Source: Alphaproteobacteria bacterium (GTDB taxonomy: Bacteria > Pseudomonadota > Alphaproteobacteria > Sphingomonadales > Rhodothalassiaceae). From it: DNA of 10,011 nt. Numbering within the stretch: position 1 is the stretch's first letter; every line of letters begins with the position of its first letter. Shown here piece by piece: positions 1 to 9,077 of this stretch. Position numbers and translations under genes: made by a program. Under the pieces are notes generated by a model. It made no database searches and was not told the DNA's origin. It saw only the letters and a program-made list of their open reading frames with translations. Location: assembly GCA_003694205.1 (NCBI GenBank), contig RFKS01000045.1:1-10011 (forward strand), in the 5' to 3' direction.

Positions 1-475
1 GGCCACACGCCGCCGCCATCGCCGCCGCCCGGTCCTCCTCGAGAGGCAGGACGAGCGCGGCCGGCAACAGACGGGCGCGGCGCAGAAGCGACAGGGCGGC
101 GCGATCGATCGCGCGCGGCTCGGCATCGATGATGGCGAAGGGACCCTTGAGGGGGACGAGAAGGTCACGTGTCGGATCGGCGATCGCCCGTATCGCCGCC
201 GCCGTCATTGACGGTGCATCCGCGATCGCGACCGCGGTCCGGCCCTTGTGAGGCATCTTCAGCACCGCGGCCCGCTCGCGGGTGAGGAGGATGCGCAGCG
301 GGCCGGCCCGGCGCAGGCGCTCGAGCCAGGCCGGCTCCACCAGTTCCGCCGGTGCGACGAGCAGGGCCGTACCGCCGTCGCGCAGGATCACCGGCACCGA
401 GCGCCGAAGATCCGCGGCCGCGCGGTCACGGGCTATCGCCTCACGCAAATGTGTTGGCACGAGAGGTTCGCTCAT
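1..475 (-). CDS. ribA: GTP cyclohydrolase II-like protein, N-terminal part (partial at window edge)
   Basis: Open leftward frame of 158 codons from an ATG at 475 to the window edge. RibA opens the GTP ring to start riboflavin synthesis, but the catalytic zinc-cysteine region lies outside this window. The visible protein is an N-terminal segment starting MSEPLVPTHLREAIARDRAA, followed by a DLRRSVPVILRDGG stretch at about residues 22-35 and LLRRARLLPAALVLPLEED near residues 130-150. From memory, long alphaproteobacterial RibA proteins carry such an N-terminal region ahead of the catalytic domain. It lacks the motifs of a RibB-type DHBP synthase, so it is not an obvious RibBA. AAGGAG lies about 10 bases before the ATG and supports this start. 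It diverges from the response-regulator gene. The family call rests on recalled resemblance and gene order, not on active-site residues. Confidence 0.6.
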   Translation of the reverse strand, partial: MSEPLVPTHLREAIARDRAAADLRRSVPVILRDGGTALLVAPAELVEPAWLERLRRAGPLRILLTRERAAVLKMPHKGRTAVAIADAPSMTAAAIRAIADPTRDLLVPLKGPFAIIDAEPRAIDRAALSLLRRARLLPAALVLPLEEDRAAAMAAACG

Positions 476-504
476 GCGCGACCCCGTCTCCTTCTGGTTT
501 CCAC

Positions 505-520
505 ATGGCCTATATGCCAT
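505..520. promoter_or_regulatory. AT-centred palindrome in the divergent ribA / regulator gap
   Basis: The gap at 476-591 separates two genes pointing away from each other, so promoters for both must lie there or nearby. It contains ATGGC-CTATAT-GCCAT, a 16-base palindrome with one mismatched pair. The TATA-rich centre stands out in GC-rich DNA and could be a dimer-binding operator or overlap a -10 element. I could not place a convincing -35/-10 pair with normal spacing on either strand. GAGGG at 576-580 is the likely ribosome-binding site for the downstream regulator gene. Confidence 0.35.
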
Positions 521-591
521 AGATAGCGTTCCGGGGAAGGCATTGCCGGGTCGGGACGCAGCGGCGATGGCAATCGAGGGATGATGGTCGC

Positions 592-1290
592 ATGTCGGTG
601 AAACGGATATTGCTGGTCGATGACGATGAGGACCTCCGCCACGCACTGGCGGAACAGCTCGCCCTGCATGAGGAATTCGAGCCGAGCGAGGCCTCGACGG
701 CAAGCGAGGGCATCGAGCGGGCGCGCGAGTCAAACCCGGACATGATCCTGCTCGATGTCGGTCTGCCCGATATCGACGGACGCGAGGCCTGCCGCATGCT
801 GCGGCGCGCCGGGATCAAGGTGCCGATCATCATGCTCACCGGTGCCGATACGGATGCCGACACCATCCTTGGTCTTGAATCCGGCGCCAACGACTATGTC
901 ACGAAACCGTTCCGCTTCGGTGTCCTGCTCGCCCGCATGCGGGCGCATTTAAGACAACATGAGCAGAGCGAGGACGCGGTGTTCCAGGTCGGCCCCTATG
1001 TCTTCAAGCCGGCGGCGAAGCTCCTTCTCGACGAGGCCAGGGGGGCCAAGATACGGCTCACCGAGAAGGAGACGGCGATCCTCAAATATCTCTATCGCGC
1101 AAACGGCAAGGCGGTCAGCCGCGAGGAATTGCTGAACGAGGTCTGGGGCTACAATGCGGGCGTCACCACGCACACGCTCGAGACCCATGTCTACCGCCTG
1201 CGTCAGAAGATGGAGGAGAATCCGTCCGATGCCCGGGTGTTGCGCACCGAGCCGGGCGGCTACCGGCTGGAGATTGCGCGGGGCGACTAG
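592..1290 (+). CDS. OmpR/PhoB-family response regulator (possibly CenR-like)
   Basis: A 232-residue two-component regulator: an N-terminal receiver domain (about 4-122) and a C-terminal winged-helix DNA-binding domain (about 133-229). The receiver has the acidic pocket D10-D11-D12, phospho-acceptor D55 in LLDVGLPD, conserved T83 and K105 in the YVTKPF motif. The C-terminal half has LTEKETAILKYLYR, EVWGY and TTHTLETHVYRLRQK, where the recognition helix lies, and ends with the usual EPGGYRL wing. No partner kinase gene is visible. The receiver and DNA-binding sequences resemble, from memory, the essential alphaproteobacterial envelope regulator CenR, but I leave the symbol blank because other OmpR-type regulators are close. 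GAGGG lies 11 bases before the ATG. The gene diverges from ribA, and its stop codon overlaps that of convergent xthA. Confidence 0.93.
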   Translation: MSVKRILLVDDDEDLRHALAEQLALHEEFEPSEASTASEGIERARESNPDMILLDVGLPDIDGREACRMLRRAGIKVPIIMLTGADTDADTILGLESGANDYVTKPFRFGVLLARMRAHLRQHEQSEDAVFQVGPYVFKPAAKLLLDEARGAKIRLTEKETAILKYLYRANGKAVSREELLNEVWGYNAGVTTHTLETHVYRLRQKMEENPSDARVLRTEPGGYRLEIARGD

Positions 1291-2090
1291 ACGGGCGCGA
1301 TATCGACGAGGACCGGGGCATGGTCCGACGGGCGCTCCCACCCGCGGGCGTCCGCGAGCACGGCCATCGCGCGCAGACCGGGTGCGAGCTCCGGGCTCAC
1401 CCAGACATGATCGAGCCGGCGCCCGCGATTCGAGGCGCGCCAGTCGCGGGCACGATAGGACCACCAGGTGAAGAGCTTCTGCTCGGGCGGGACGAAATGC
1501 CGCATGGCATCGACCCAGCCGTGGCTGTCGGCCAACGCCGCGAGCCGCGTCGTCTCGGGCGGCGTGTGACTGACCACCTTGAGCAACTGGCGGTGCGACC
1601 AGACATCGGTTTCGAGCGGTGCCACATTGAGATCGCCGAGCAGGATTGCCGGCCCGGACAGCTTTCGCGACCAGGCCACCATCTCGTCGAGAAAGGCGAG
1701 TTTGTGGGCAAAGCGCGGATTCGCCTCCGGGTCGGGTACATCACCGCCGGCCGGGACATAGAAATTGTGAATAACGATGCCCGACGACAGAGCGGTCGCG
1801 ACATGGCGCGCGTCGCCCATGCCGCACCAGTCTCGCGTCTCGATATCGAACAGAGGCTGGTGCGACAGGGTCGCCACGCCATGATGATTGCGCTGGCCGT
1901 GGATCGCCATGTGCGGATAGCCGCGATCAGCGAACCAGGCGCGCGGAAAGGATGCGGTCTCGACCTTGATCTCCTGCAGGCACAGGACGTCTGGTGCGTA
2001 ATCGGCGAGAAAGCGCTCGAGCAGCGGCAGTCGGGCGCGGACCGAGTTGATGTTCCAGGTCGCGATACGCAGGGGCTTGTCGGCGGTCAT
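1287..2090 (-). CDS. xthA: Exodeoxyribonuclease III (AP endonuclease)
   Basis: A 267-residue exonuclease III of the EEP endonuclease/exonuclease/phosphatase fold, which cuts DNA at abasic sites and removes 3' blocking groups in base excision repair. Active-site motifs are present in order: TWNINSVR with N13, LQEIK with metal ligand E40, NFYVPAGG with Y111, GDLNVAP with D153 and N155, RRLDHVW with D227, and SDHAPV with the catalytic pair D256-H257. Length matches the family (E. coli XthA is 268). The VPAGGDVPDPEANPRFAHKL stretch looks like the alphaproteobacterial form. GGAG lies six bases before the ATG. The gene starts 38 bases after the unknown gene upstream and is probably co-transcribed with it. 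Its TAG stop shares a CTAG with the stop of the convergent regulator gene, so there is no room for a terminator between them. Confidence 0.96.
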   Translation of the reverse strand: MTADKPLRIATWNINSVRARLPLLERFLADYAPDVLCLQEIKVETASFPRAWFADRGYPHMAIHGQRNHHGVATLSHQPLFDIETRDWCGMGDARHVATALSSGIVIHNFYVPAGGDVPDPEANPRFAHKLAFLDEMVAWSRKLSGPAILLGDLNVAPLETDVWSHRQLLKVVSHTPPETTRLAALADSHGWVDAMRHFVPPEQKLFTWWSYRARDWRASNRGRRLDHVWVSPELAPGLRAMAVLADARGWERPSDHAPVLVDIAPV

Positions 2091-2128
2091 GGCGGGCTCC
2101 GGCAGGGACGGTCAGATAAGTGGCATGG

Positions 2129-2725
2129 TCAGAAGATGTTGAGGCTGAGCCCGGCGATGCCGAGCGGCCAGCGCCCGCGTTCGAAAATCCGCAGCTTGAG
2201 GGCAAAGGGATGGTCCGCTTGGGCGGCATCGCTATCGGCGGCGGCGAGCAGCAGGCCCGCCTGATGTGCCGCCTGGACCGCGCTCCCGGTGGCGAGGCGC
2301 GGGAAGTCCGGGTCGGCAATCTGCAAAAACCGCGCGATATCGTGCGCGCCCGCCTCGGCGGCGCCGGCGGCGACCTCGCCGATGTGGCCGAGTGCCGCGG
2401 CGAGCACGGGGTCGGGAATGGCCTCGCGAGCGCGCTGCAAAAGCCCCATGCGAAGCTGCTCTTCGGCTTCCCAGGCGGGACTGTTGTAGTCGCGCGTCTC
2501 GAGTGCCGACCGCGCATCTTCCCAGCACAGGACCACCGCGGGCGCGGCATCGGGAAAGCCGAGTCCGGCGGCATAGTCCTCGGCGAGCGCGGTCAGCGCC
2601 TCATCGAGCGGATCGCCGATATCGCGAAACCAGGTGATGCGGGCGAGCAGGCGGCTGAAACGCCGAAGATCGCTGAGAGCGGGATAACGTTCGGTCAGCT
2701 CGCGAAGATCATCGCTCTCGGTCAT
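2129..2725 (-). CDS. Uncharacterised 198-residue protein between lolA and xthA
   Basis: I do not recognise this protein. I chose the ATG at 2725 (MTESDDLRELTERYPALSDL) over an in-frame ATG at 2851. The extra 42 residues from 2851 are arginine- and proline-rich and run through the inverted repeats, which looks non-coding, while AGGTG sits four bases before the 2725 start. The chosen product is acidic and probably mainly helical, with alanine-rich stretches at about 105-135 and 146-172 and no signal peptide or membrane segment, so I infer it is cytoplasmic. Notable segments are LARITWFRDIGDPLDEAL (about 27-44), VVLCWEDARSALETRDY (about 64-80) and a C-terminal block HPFALKLRIFERGRWPLGI (about 172-190) ending in NIF. 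It lies 38 bases upstream of xthA on the same strand. That suggests shared transcription, not a DNA-repair function. Confidence 0.75.
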   Translation of the reverse strand: MTESDDLRELTERYPALSDLRRFSRLLARITWFRDIGDPLDEALTALAEDYAAGLGFPDAAPAVVLCWEDARSALETRDYNSPAWEAEEQLRMGLLQRAREAIPDPVLAAALGHIGEVAAGAAEAGAHDIARFLQIADPDFPRLATGSAVQAAHQAGLLLAAADSDAAQADHPFALKLRIFERGRWPLGIAGLSLNIF

Positions 2726-2760
2726 CTGGCACCTGTTGCAGTCGAAATCGCGACGGCCGG

Positions 2761-2798
2761 AAAAGGCCGCGCCCGGCCGAGGGGGGTCGGCCGGGCGC
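2761..2798 (-). terminator. Strong GC hairpin with offset U-tract downstream of lolA
   Basis: A perfect 12-base-pair stem (2769-2780 with 2787-2798) closes a six-base homopolymer loop. Read leftward, as lolA and ftsK are transcribed, the stem is followed after four bases (GGCC) by UUUU from 2764-2761. This could end lolA transcription or fold in the leader of the unknown-xthA transcript. The U-tract is short and not immediately next to the stem, so it is not a textbook intrinsic terminator. On the + strand no T-run follows the stem. Confidence 0.45.
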
Positions 2799-2818
2799 CT
2801 GCGTGCAGATGCACGCAG
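2799..2818. repeat. Second inverted repeat directly abutting the first hairpin
   Basis: CTGCGTGC-AGAT-GCACGCAG is a perfect eight-base-pair inverted repeat with a four-base loop. It begins at the base next to the end of the 12-base-pair stem. No gene covers it. It may stack with its neighbour in the lolA 3' RNA or the leader of the next gene. A palindromic protein-binding site is the alternative. Confidence 0.5.
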
Positions 2819-2875
2819 CGCAGCGGCCGGTCCGGAAAGTGGGGGGCACAACTCCGGGAGGGGGAAGCCGCTGCG
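2819..2875. repeat. Third, wide-loop inverted repeat in the lolA-downstream gap
   Basis: CGCAGCGGC at 2819-2827 is the exact reverse complement of GCCGCTGCG at 2867-2875, leaving a 39-base loop with two runs of five or six G. It abuts the second repeat, so 2769-2875 is almost continuously covered by three inverted repeats. In DNA this GC-rich, a nine-base match at this spacing can arise by chance, so this is the weakest of the three. The rest of the gap, 2876-2956, holds no feature I can support: a TTGAAA on the minus strand at 2904-2909 lacks a convincing -10 partner. Confidence 0.35.
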
Positions 2876-2956
2876 ATCCCCTAGGTAAGCCGTCTTGCGC
2901 GGATTTCAAGATGCGCGACGCGGGCGCCCGCGGTTGCCGTCGTGACGTCACCAACA

Positions 2957-3634
2957 CTAGCGCCGCCGCCGTCGCCGCTGCTCGGGCGCATGTCGCGGGT
3001 CGTCGAAAGACCAGAGACTCGCCGCCAGCGTGACCCCTGCCCGCAGATTCGTCAGCGTCACGCGCGTCACGGTCCCCTGCGCATCGACGATCTCCCAGCC
3101 GATGAGTGCGAGACCCTGCGGCCCGTCGGCAAAATCGAGGCTGAGCAGCCCTCGCTCGGGCTGGTCGGGGTCACGCACGCTGACCACCAGGCGCCGCGTG
3201 CCATCGGCCGCCGGCATGCGATTGATCACGGCACCGGCGGCGGCGAGGTCGATGTGATCACGCACAAGCAGCGCCAGCGGCGTATCGTCGATCGGCCAGC
3301 GCGTCACCTGTCCGATCGAATAGTCGATGAAACTGAGCGTCCGGCCATCGCTGACGAGGAGCAGGGGCGTGCCGTCGTTGTACTCGAAACGCAGCCGGCC
3401 CGGACGTTCGAGCATGAGCCGGCCGCGGGCGGTGCTGCCGTCGGAGCTCCGCTGCACGAAGTCGGCCTTAAGACTGCGGATGGCATTGAGATAGGATTCG
3501 ATGCGCGCCAGATCCGCCGCCGGGTCGGTGTCGGCCGTTGTGGCTGGCGTCGCGGCAACCGCGACATCGGCAGGTGTCGCTGTCTGCGGTGCCGACAGGA
3601 GAAGGGCGAGCGCGAGCGGGATACTGGCGATCAT
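2957..3634 (-). CDS. lolA: Outer-membrane lipoprotein carrier protein LolA
   Basis: A 225-residue periplasmic chaperone that takes lipoproteins released by LolCDE at the inner membrane and delivers them to the outer membrane. An N-terminal hydrophobic stretch (IPLALALLLSAP, about 5-16) is a likely signal peptide, followed by an Ala/Thr/Pro-rich spacer (17-40). The LolA fold then begins: LARIESYLNAIRSLKADFVQ (42-61), RLMLERPGRLRFEY (72-85), LLLVSDGRTLSFID (91-104) and a C-terminal LTNLRAGVTLAASLWSF (194-210). GGAG six bases before the ATG at 3634 supports the start; a longer in-frame version from 3766 would run into ftsK. Two oddities: the signal n-region has no Lys or Arg before the hydrophobic core, and the protein ends in six consecutive arginines. 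It lies 88 bases downstream of ftsK on the same strand, an arrangement I recall from other alphaproteobacteria. Confidence 0.88.
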   Translation of the reverse strand: MIASIPLALALLLSAPQTATPADVAVAATPATTADTDPAADLARIESYLNAIRSLKADFVQRSSDGSTARGRLMLERPGRLRFEYNDGTPLLLVSDGRTLSFIDYSIGQVTRWPIDDTPLALLVRDHIDLAAAGAVINRMPAADGTRRLVVSVRDPDQPERGLLSLDFADGPQGLALIGWEIVDAQGTVTRVTLTNLRAGVTLAASLWSFDDPRHAPEQRRRRRR

Positions 3635-3722
3635 CTTCTGCTCCGCGAAGTTGGGGCGGGGGCGCAAATATGGCCGGCGGCGGATGAACCGGCGTTGAAT
3701 GTCCGGGCGGCGAGATACGGCA

Positions 3723-6050
3723 TCAGTCTTCCCGTTTCGGCACCAGGATCTCCCGCTTGCCGGCATGATTGGGCGGGCCGATGATGCCCTGCTCCTCCAT
3801 TTCCTCGATCAGCGACGCGGCACGGTTGTAGCCGATGCGCAACCGCCGCTGGATATAGCTCGTCGAGGCGCGGCGGTCGCGCAGCACGATGTCGACGGCA
3901 CGATCATAGAGCGAAGCATCGTTCTCCCCGTCGCCGCCCGCGGGGCCGGGAATGAACGGCGAATCGAAGCCTTCCGCCGGCTCCTCGGTGACCTCCTCCA
4001 TATAGGCAGGCGCGCCCTGCGTCTTCAGATGCGCCGCCACCTTTTCCACCTCGCCGTCCGAAACGAAGGCGCCGTGCACGCGGGTGATGCGACCGCCGCC
4101 GGCCATGAACAGCATGTCGCCCTGGCCGAGAAGCTGCTCCGCGCCCTGTTCCCCGAGGATCGTGCGGCTGTCGATCTTCGATGTCACCTGGAACGAGATG
4201 CGGGTCGGAAAATTGGCCTTGATGGTGCCCGTGATGACGTCGACCGAGGGGCGTTGCGTCGCCATGATGAGGTGGATACCCGCCGCCCGCGCCATCTGCG
4301 CCAGCCGTTGCACGACCGCCTCGACATCCTTGCCGGCCACGAGCATGAGATCGGCCATCTCGTCGATGACGATGACGATGATCGGCAGCGGCGCAAAGTC
4401 GAATTCCTGCTCCTCGTAGACCGGCCGCCCGCTGTCGCGATCGAATCCGGTCTGGACCGGGCGGCGGAGACGCTCGCCGCGCAGTGCCGCCTCGCGCACA
4501 CGGGCATTGTAGGCGGCCAGATTGCGAACTCCGAGCTTGGCCATTGCCCGATAACGCTCCTCCATTTCCCGTACCGCCCATTTGAGCGCCACCACCGCCT
4601 TCTTGGGCTCGGTCACGACGGGCGTCAGAAGGTGCGGGATTCCCTCGTAGATCGAGAGCTCGAGCATCTTGGGGTCGACGAGGATGAGTCGGCAGCGTTC
4701 GGGCGGCAGGCGGTAGAGGAGCGAGAGGATCATCGCATTGAGCCCGACCGACTTGCCCGAACCCGTGGTCCCGGCCACGAGCAGGTGCGGCATGACCGCG
4801 AGATCGACGATCACCGGCGATCCGCTGATATCCTTGCCGAGCGCCAGCGGCAGCCGCGCCTTGCTCGTCTCATAGGCCCTGGACGCGAGGATCTCGCGCA
4901 GAAGCACGGTCTCGCGGCGGCTGTTCGGAAGCTCGATGCCGATGGCGTTGCGACCCGGGATCACCGAGACGCGCGCCGAGATGGCGCTCATCGATCGCGC
5001 AATGTCGTCGGCGAGGCCGATCACCCGCGCCGATTTGGTGCCCGGCGCCGGCTCGAGCTCGTAGAGGGTGACAACCGGTCCCGGACGCACCTGCCCGATG
5101 CGTCCCCGGATGCCGAAATCGTCGAGCACCGATTCGAGGAGCCGCGCATTCTGCTCGAGCGCTTCACGGCTCAGGGCGCCGACCCCGTCTTCCCGCGGTG
5201 GCGGTGCCAGGAGATCGAGCGGCGGCAGGCGGAATCCCCCCGCTTCGGGAAACAGCGCCCCCTGTCGCTCGTGCGCCGCCCGCGCCCCTTCGCGCGCCCG
5301 CGCTGGCGCCTTGACCTTCGCCTTGCGGCGTGTCGGGCTGCGGCTGCCGGTACGCCGGGCGCGCCGCCGCTGGCGGTCACCGTCCTCCTCCTGATGCCGG
5401 CGGCGCAGCGCGGCGAACACGCCTATAAGCTGGTGCAGCGCTCGCAGGAGCAGGCGCCCCATGGCTGCCCACTCGGAGCGCGCAATCCCCACCGTCGCGA
5501 GCAGGGCGGCAAGTGCGACGCCGCCCGCGGCGAGCGGAACCGACCAGGTGGGCGGCACCCAGCCGAGTTGCGACCACAGCTCCGCGAGCGACCGGTCGAG
5601 AAAATCACCGACGATGCCACCCGCGCCTGGTCCCGTATTCCAGGCCGCCGGCGCCGGAAGACCGGCGAGCGCCAGCGCCAGGGCGAGGACCGACAGCGGC
5701 AGCACCAGGAGATGAATCGACAGCCAGGGAAGACCGCGCAGCGAAAGAAGCCGCCAGCCCCAGCCGGCGAGCGGCAGCAAGAGGGCGAGGCTCGCGAGCC
5801 CGAGGCTCTGGGCCAGGAGATCGGCGACGATCGCACCGGGCGCGCCGAGCCAGTTTTGCACCGCCGTGGCAGCGCTGTTGTTGAGGCTCGGATCCGCCGG
5901 ATCGTAGCTCAAGAGGGCGGCGACGAAGGCGAAGAAAAGAAGCAGCAGGCCGACACCGAGTGCGCGCGTCATGCCGCGCACCAGTCCCGCCGCCGCGGCA
6001 GGCGACAAGAGCGGGGGCCGGGCCGTACTCGATTTCGCGCGCGCCGCCAA
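3723..6050 (-). CDS. ftsK: DNA translocase FtsK
   Basis: A 775-residue septal DNA pump that moves chromosome ends across the closing division septum and activates XerCD recombination at dif. The N-terminal part has about four hydrophobic segments (roughly 28-48, 72-96, 108-132, 170-190) that anchor it in the inner membrane. A short Arg/Lys-rich linker follows (about 215-262), much shorter than the linker of E. coli FtsK (about 1,330 residues in total). The motor has Walker A GTTGSGKS (427-434), Walker [14 protein letters not shown] (557-569) and [20 protein letters not shown] (596-615). The C-terminal winged-helix gamma domain (about 713-773) would read KOPS sequences and contact XerD. The start is TTG at 6050, supported by GGAGG seven bases upstream; the next in-frame ATG at 5972 has no such site. 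A candidate promoter lies in the 82-base gap after acnA. Confidence 0.97.
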   Translation of the reverse strand: MAARAKSSTARPPLLSPAAAAGLVRGMTRALGVGLLLLFFAFVAALLSYDPADPSLNNSAATAVQNWLGAPGAIVADLLAQSLGLASLALLLPLAGWGWRLLSLRGLPWLSIHLLVLPLSVLALALALAGLPAPAAWNTGPGAGGIVGDFLDRSLAELWSQLGWVPPTWSVPLAAGGVALAALLATVGIARSEWAAMGRLLLRALHQLIGVFAALRRRHQEEDGDRQRRRARRTGSRSPTRRKAKVKAPARAREGARAAHERQGALFPEAGGFRLPPLDLLAPPPREDGVGALSREALEQNARLLESVLDDFGIRGRIGQVRPGPVVTLYELEPAPGTKSARVIGLADDIARSMSAISARVSVIPGRNAIGIELPNSRRETVLLREILASRAYETSKARLPLALGKDISGSPVIVDLAVMPHLLVAGTTGSGKSVGLNAMILSLLYRLPPERCRLILVDPKMLELSIYEGIPHLLTPVVTEPKKAVVALKWAVREMEERYRAMAKLGVRNLAAYNARVREAALRGERLRRPVQTGFDRDSGRPVYEEQEFDFAPLPIIVIVIDEMADLMLVAGKDVEAVVQRLAQMARAAGIHLIMATQRPSVDVITGTIKANFPTRISFQVTSKIDSRTILGEQGAEQLLGQGDMLFMAGGGRITRVHGAFVSDGEVEKVAAHLKTQGAPAYMEEVTEEPAEGFDSPFIPGPAGGDGENDASLYDRAVDIVLRDRRASTSYIQRRLRIGYNRAASLIEEMEEQGIIGPPNHAGKREILVPKRED

Positions 6051-6057
6051 TCCGCGT

Positions 6058-6062
6058 CCTCC
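6058..6062 (-). promoter_or_regulatory. Strong ribosome-binding site deciding the TTG start of ftsK
   Basis: On the minus strand GGAGG sits seven bases before a TTG codon in the ftsK frame. Residues encoded after this TTG are basic and lead directly into the first membrane segment, as expected for the cytoplasmic tail of FtsK. The alternative ATG at 5972 lacks a comparable site. Confidence 0.75.
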
Positions 6063-6076
6063 GTCAGACCGTCAGG
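6061..6076. repeat. Tandem 8-base direct repeat in the ftsK leader
   Basis: CCGTCAGA is followed immediately by CCGTCAGG, two adjacent eight-mers with one mismatch. They lie between the candidate -10 element and the ftsK ribosome-binding site, overlapping its edge. They could be a small regulator site near the transcription start or chance duplication. Confidence 0.4.
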
Positions 6077-6082
6077 CGAACA

Positions 6083-6111
6083 AAAGTAAAACGCAAAATC
6101 GCGTCTGCCAA
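6083..6111 (-). promoter_or_regulatory. ftsK: Candidate promoter for ftsK
   Basis: Read on the minus strand, TTGGCA (6106-6111, five of six to the sigma-70 -35 consensus) is separated by 17 bases from TACTTT (6083-6088, three of six to the -10 consensus). The interval is markedly T-rich compared with the surrounding genes. Transcription would begin near 6075, giving a leader of about 25 bases. Position in the acnA-ftsK gap fits, but the -10 is weak. Confidence 0.4.
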
Positions 6112-6132
6112 GTCCCCCACCCTCGGGCGCCG

Positions 6133-8823
<2,691 letters not shown>

Positions 8824-8907
8824 GGGACCTCCTGAATATGGGCGCCGTCGCGGGGCGAGACCGGCGCCGACGTCCGGTGCGCGCGGCGGGACGTGAAACA
8901 GGGACGC

Positions 8908-8936
8908 TTAATGCAAGAAAATCCGCTCCGTCTCAA
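8908..8936 (-). promoter_or_regulatory. acnA: Candidate promoter for acnA
   Basis: On the minus strand TTGAGA (8931-8936, five of six to the -35 consensus) is followed after 17 bases by CATTAA (8908-8913, three of six to the -10 consensus). It lies in the only AT-rich part of the gap and would give an acnA leader of about 78 bases. An imperfect inverted repeat lies immediately upstream. Confidence 0.4.
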
Positions 8937-8969
8937 GGTGATTCACGACCCGGCCGGCGGCGACTCACC
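8937..8969. repeat. Imperfect inverted repeat upstream of the acnA promoter
   Basis: GGTGATTC at 8937-8944 matches the reverse complement of GACTCACC at 8962-8969 in seven of eight positions, with a 17-base GC-rich spacer. It starts at the base next to the candidate acnA -35 box, where an activator might bind. The arm-to-arm distance is about 2.5 helical turns. It could also be a chance match. Confidence 0.3.
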
Positions 8970-9077
8970 AAACCGCTCAAGCGGAATTGCAGGGCATGTG
9001 AGCGCGCCCGCCCCCATATTGTGTGCGACAGCCGTCCCCGCCGGTGCCGCCCGCATATGGGCGCAGACGAGGCCGCC

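Larger units (their letters stand above)
8824..9077. other. Divergent control region between acnA and the ccm genes
   Basis: A 254-base non-coding stretch between leftward acnA and the rightward small ORF and ccm genes. Next to acnA it is very GC-rich, with the word GGCGCCG occurring twice, and probably forms the acnA leader. The segment around 8891-8945 is distinctly richer in A and T and holds the candidate acnA promoter. The rest, 8970-9077, should carry the promoter for the ccm side, but I found no -35/-10 pair with normal spacing there. Three near-identical copies of an 11-base word lie in the gap (8835-8845, 9010-9020 on the minus strand, 9054-9064). I recognise no known riboswitch, FNR-type box or terminator. 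Confidence 0.6.

Noticed and set aside
1320..2264. A 314-codon rightward ORF opposite xthA
   Set aside because: Antisense shadow of xthA, which has a complete active site on the other strand.
3035..3042. KOPS-like octamer GGGCAGGG on the minus strand inside lolA, next to ftsK
   Set aside because: It matches GGGNAGGG, but in DNA this GC-rich several such octamers are expected per 10 kb on both strands, and one instance shows nothing.
3664..3671. AT-rich CATATTTG on the minus strand upstream of lolA as a -10 element
   Set aside because: No -35-like hexamer lies at a usable distance, so an own promoter for lolA is not supported.
3699..6089. A 796-codon rightward ORF opposite ftsK
   Set aside because: Antisense shadow of ftsK with no recognisable domain and low-complexity Arg/Gln/His-rich translation.
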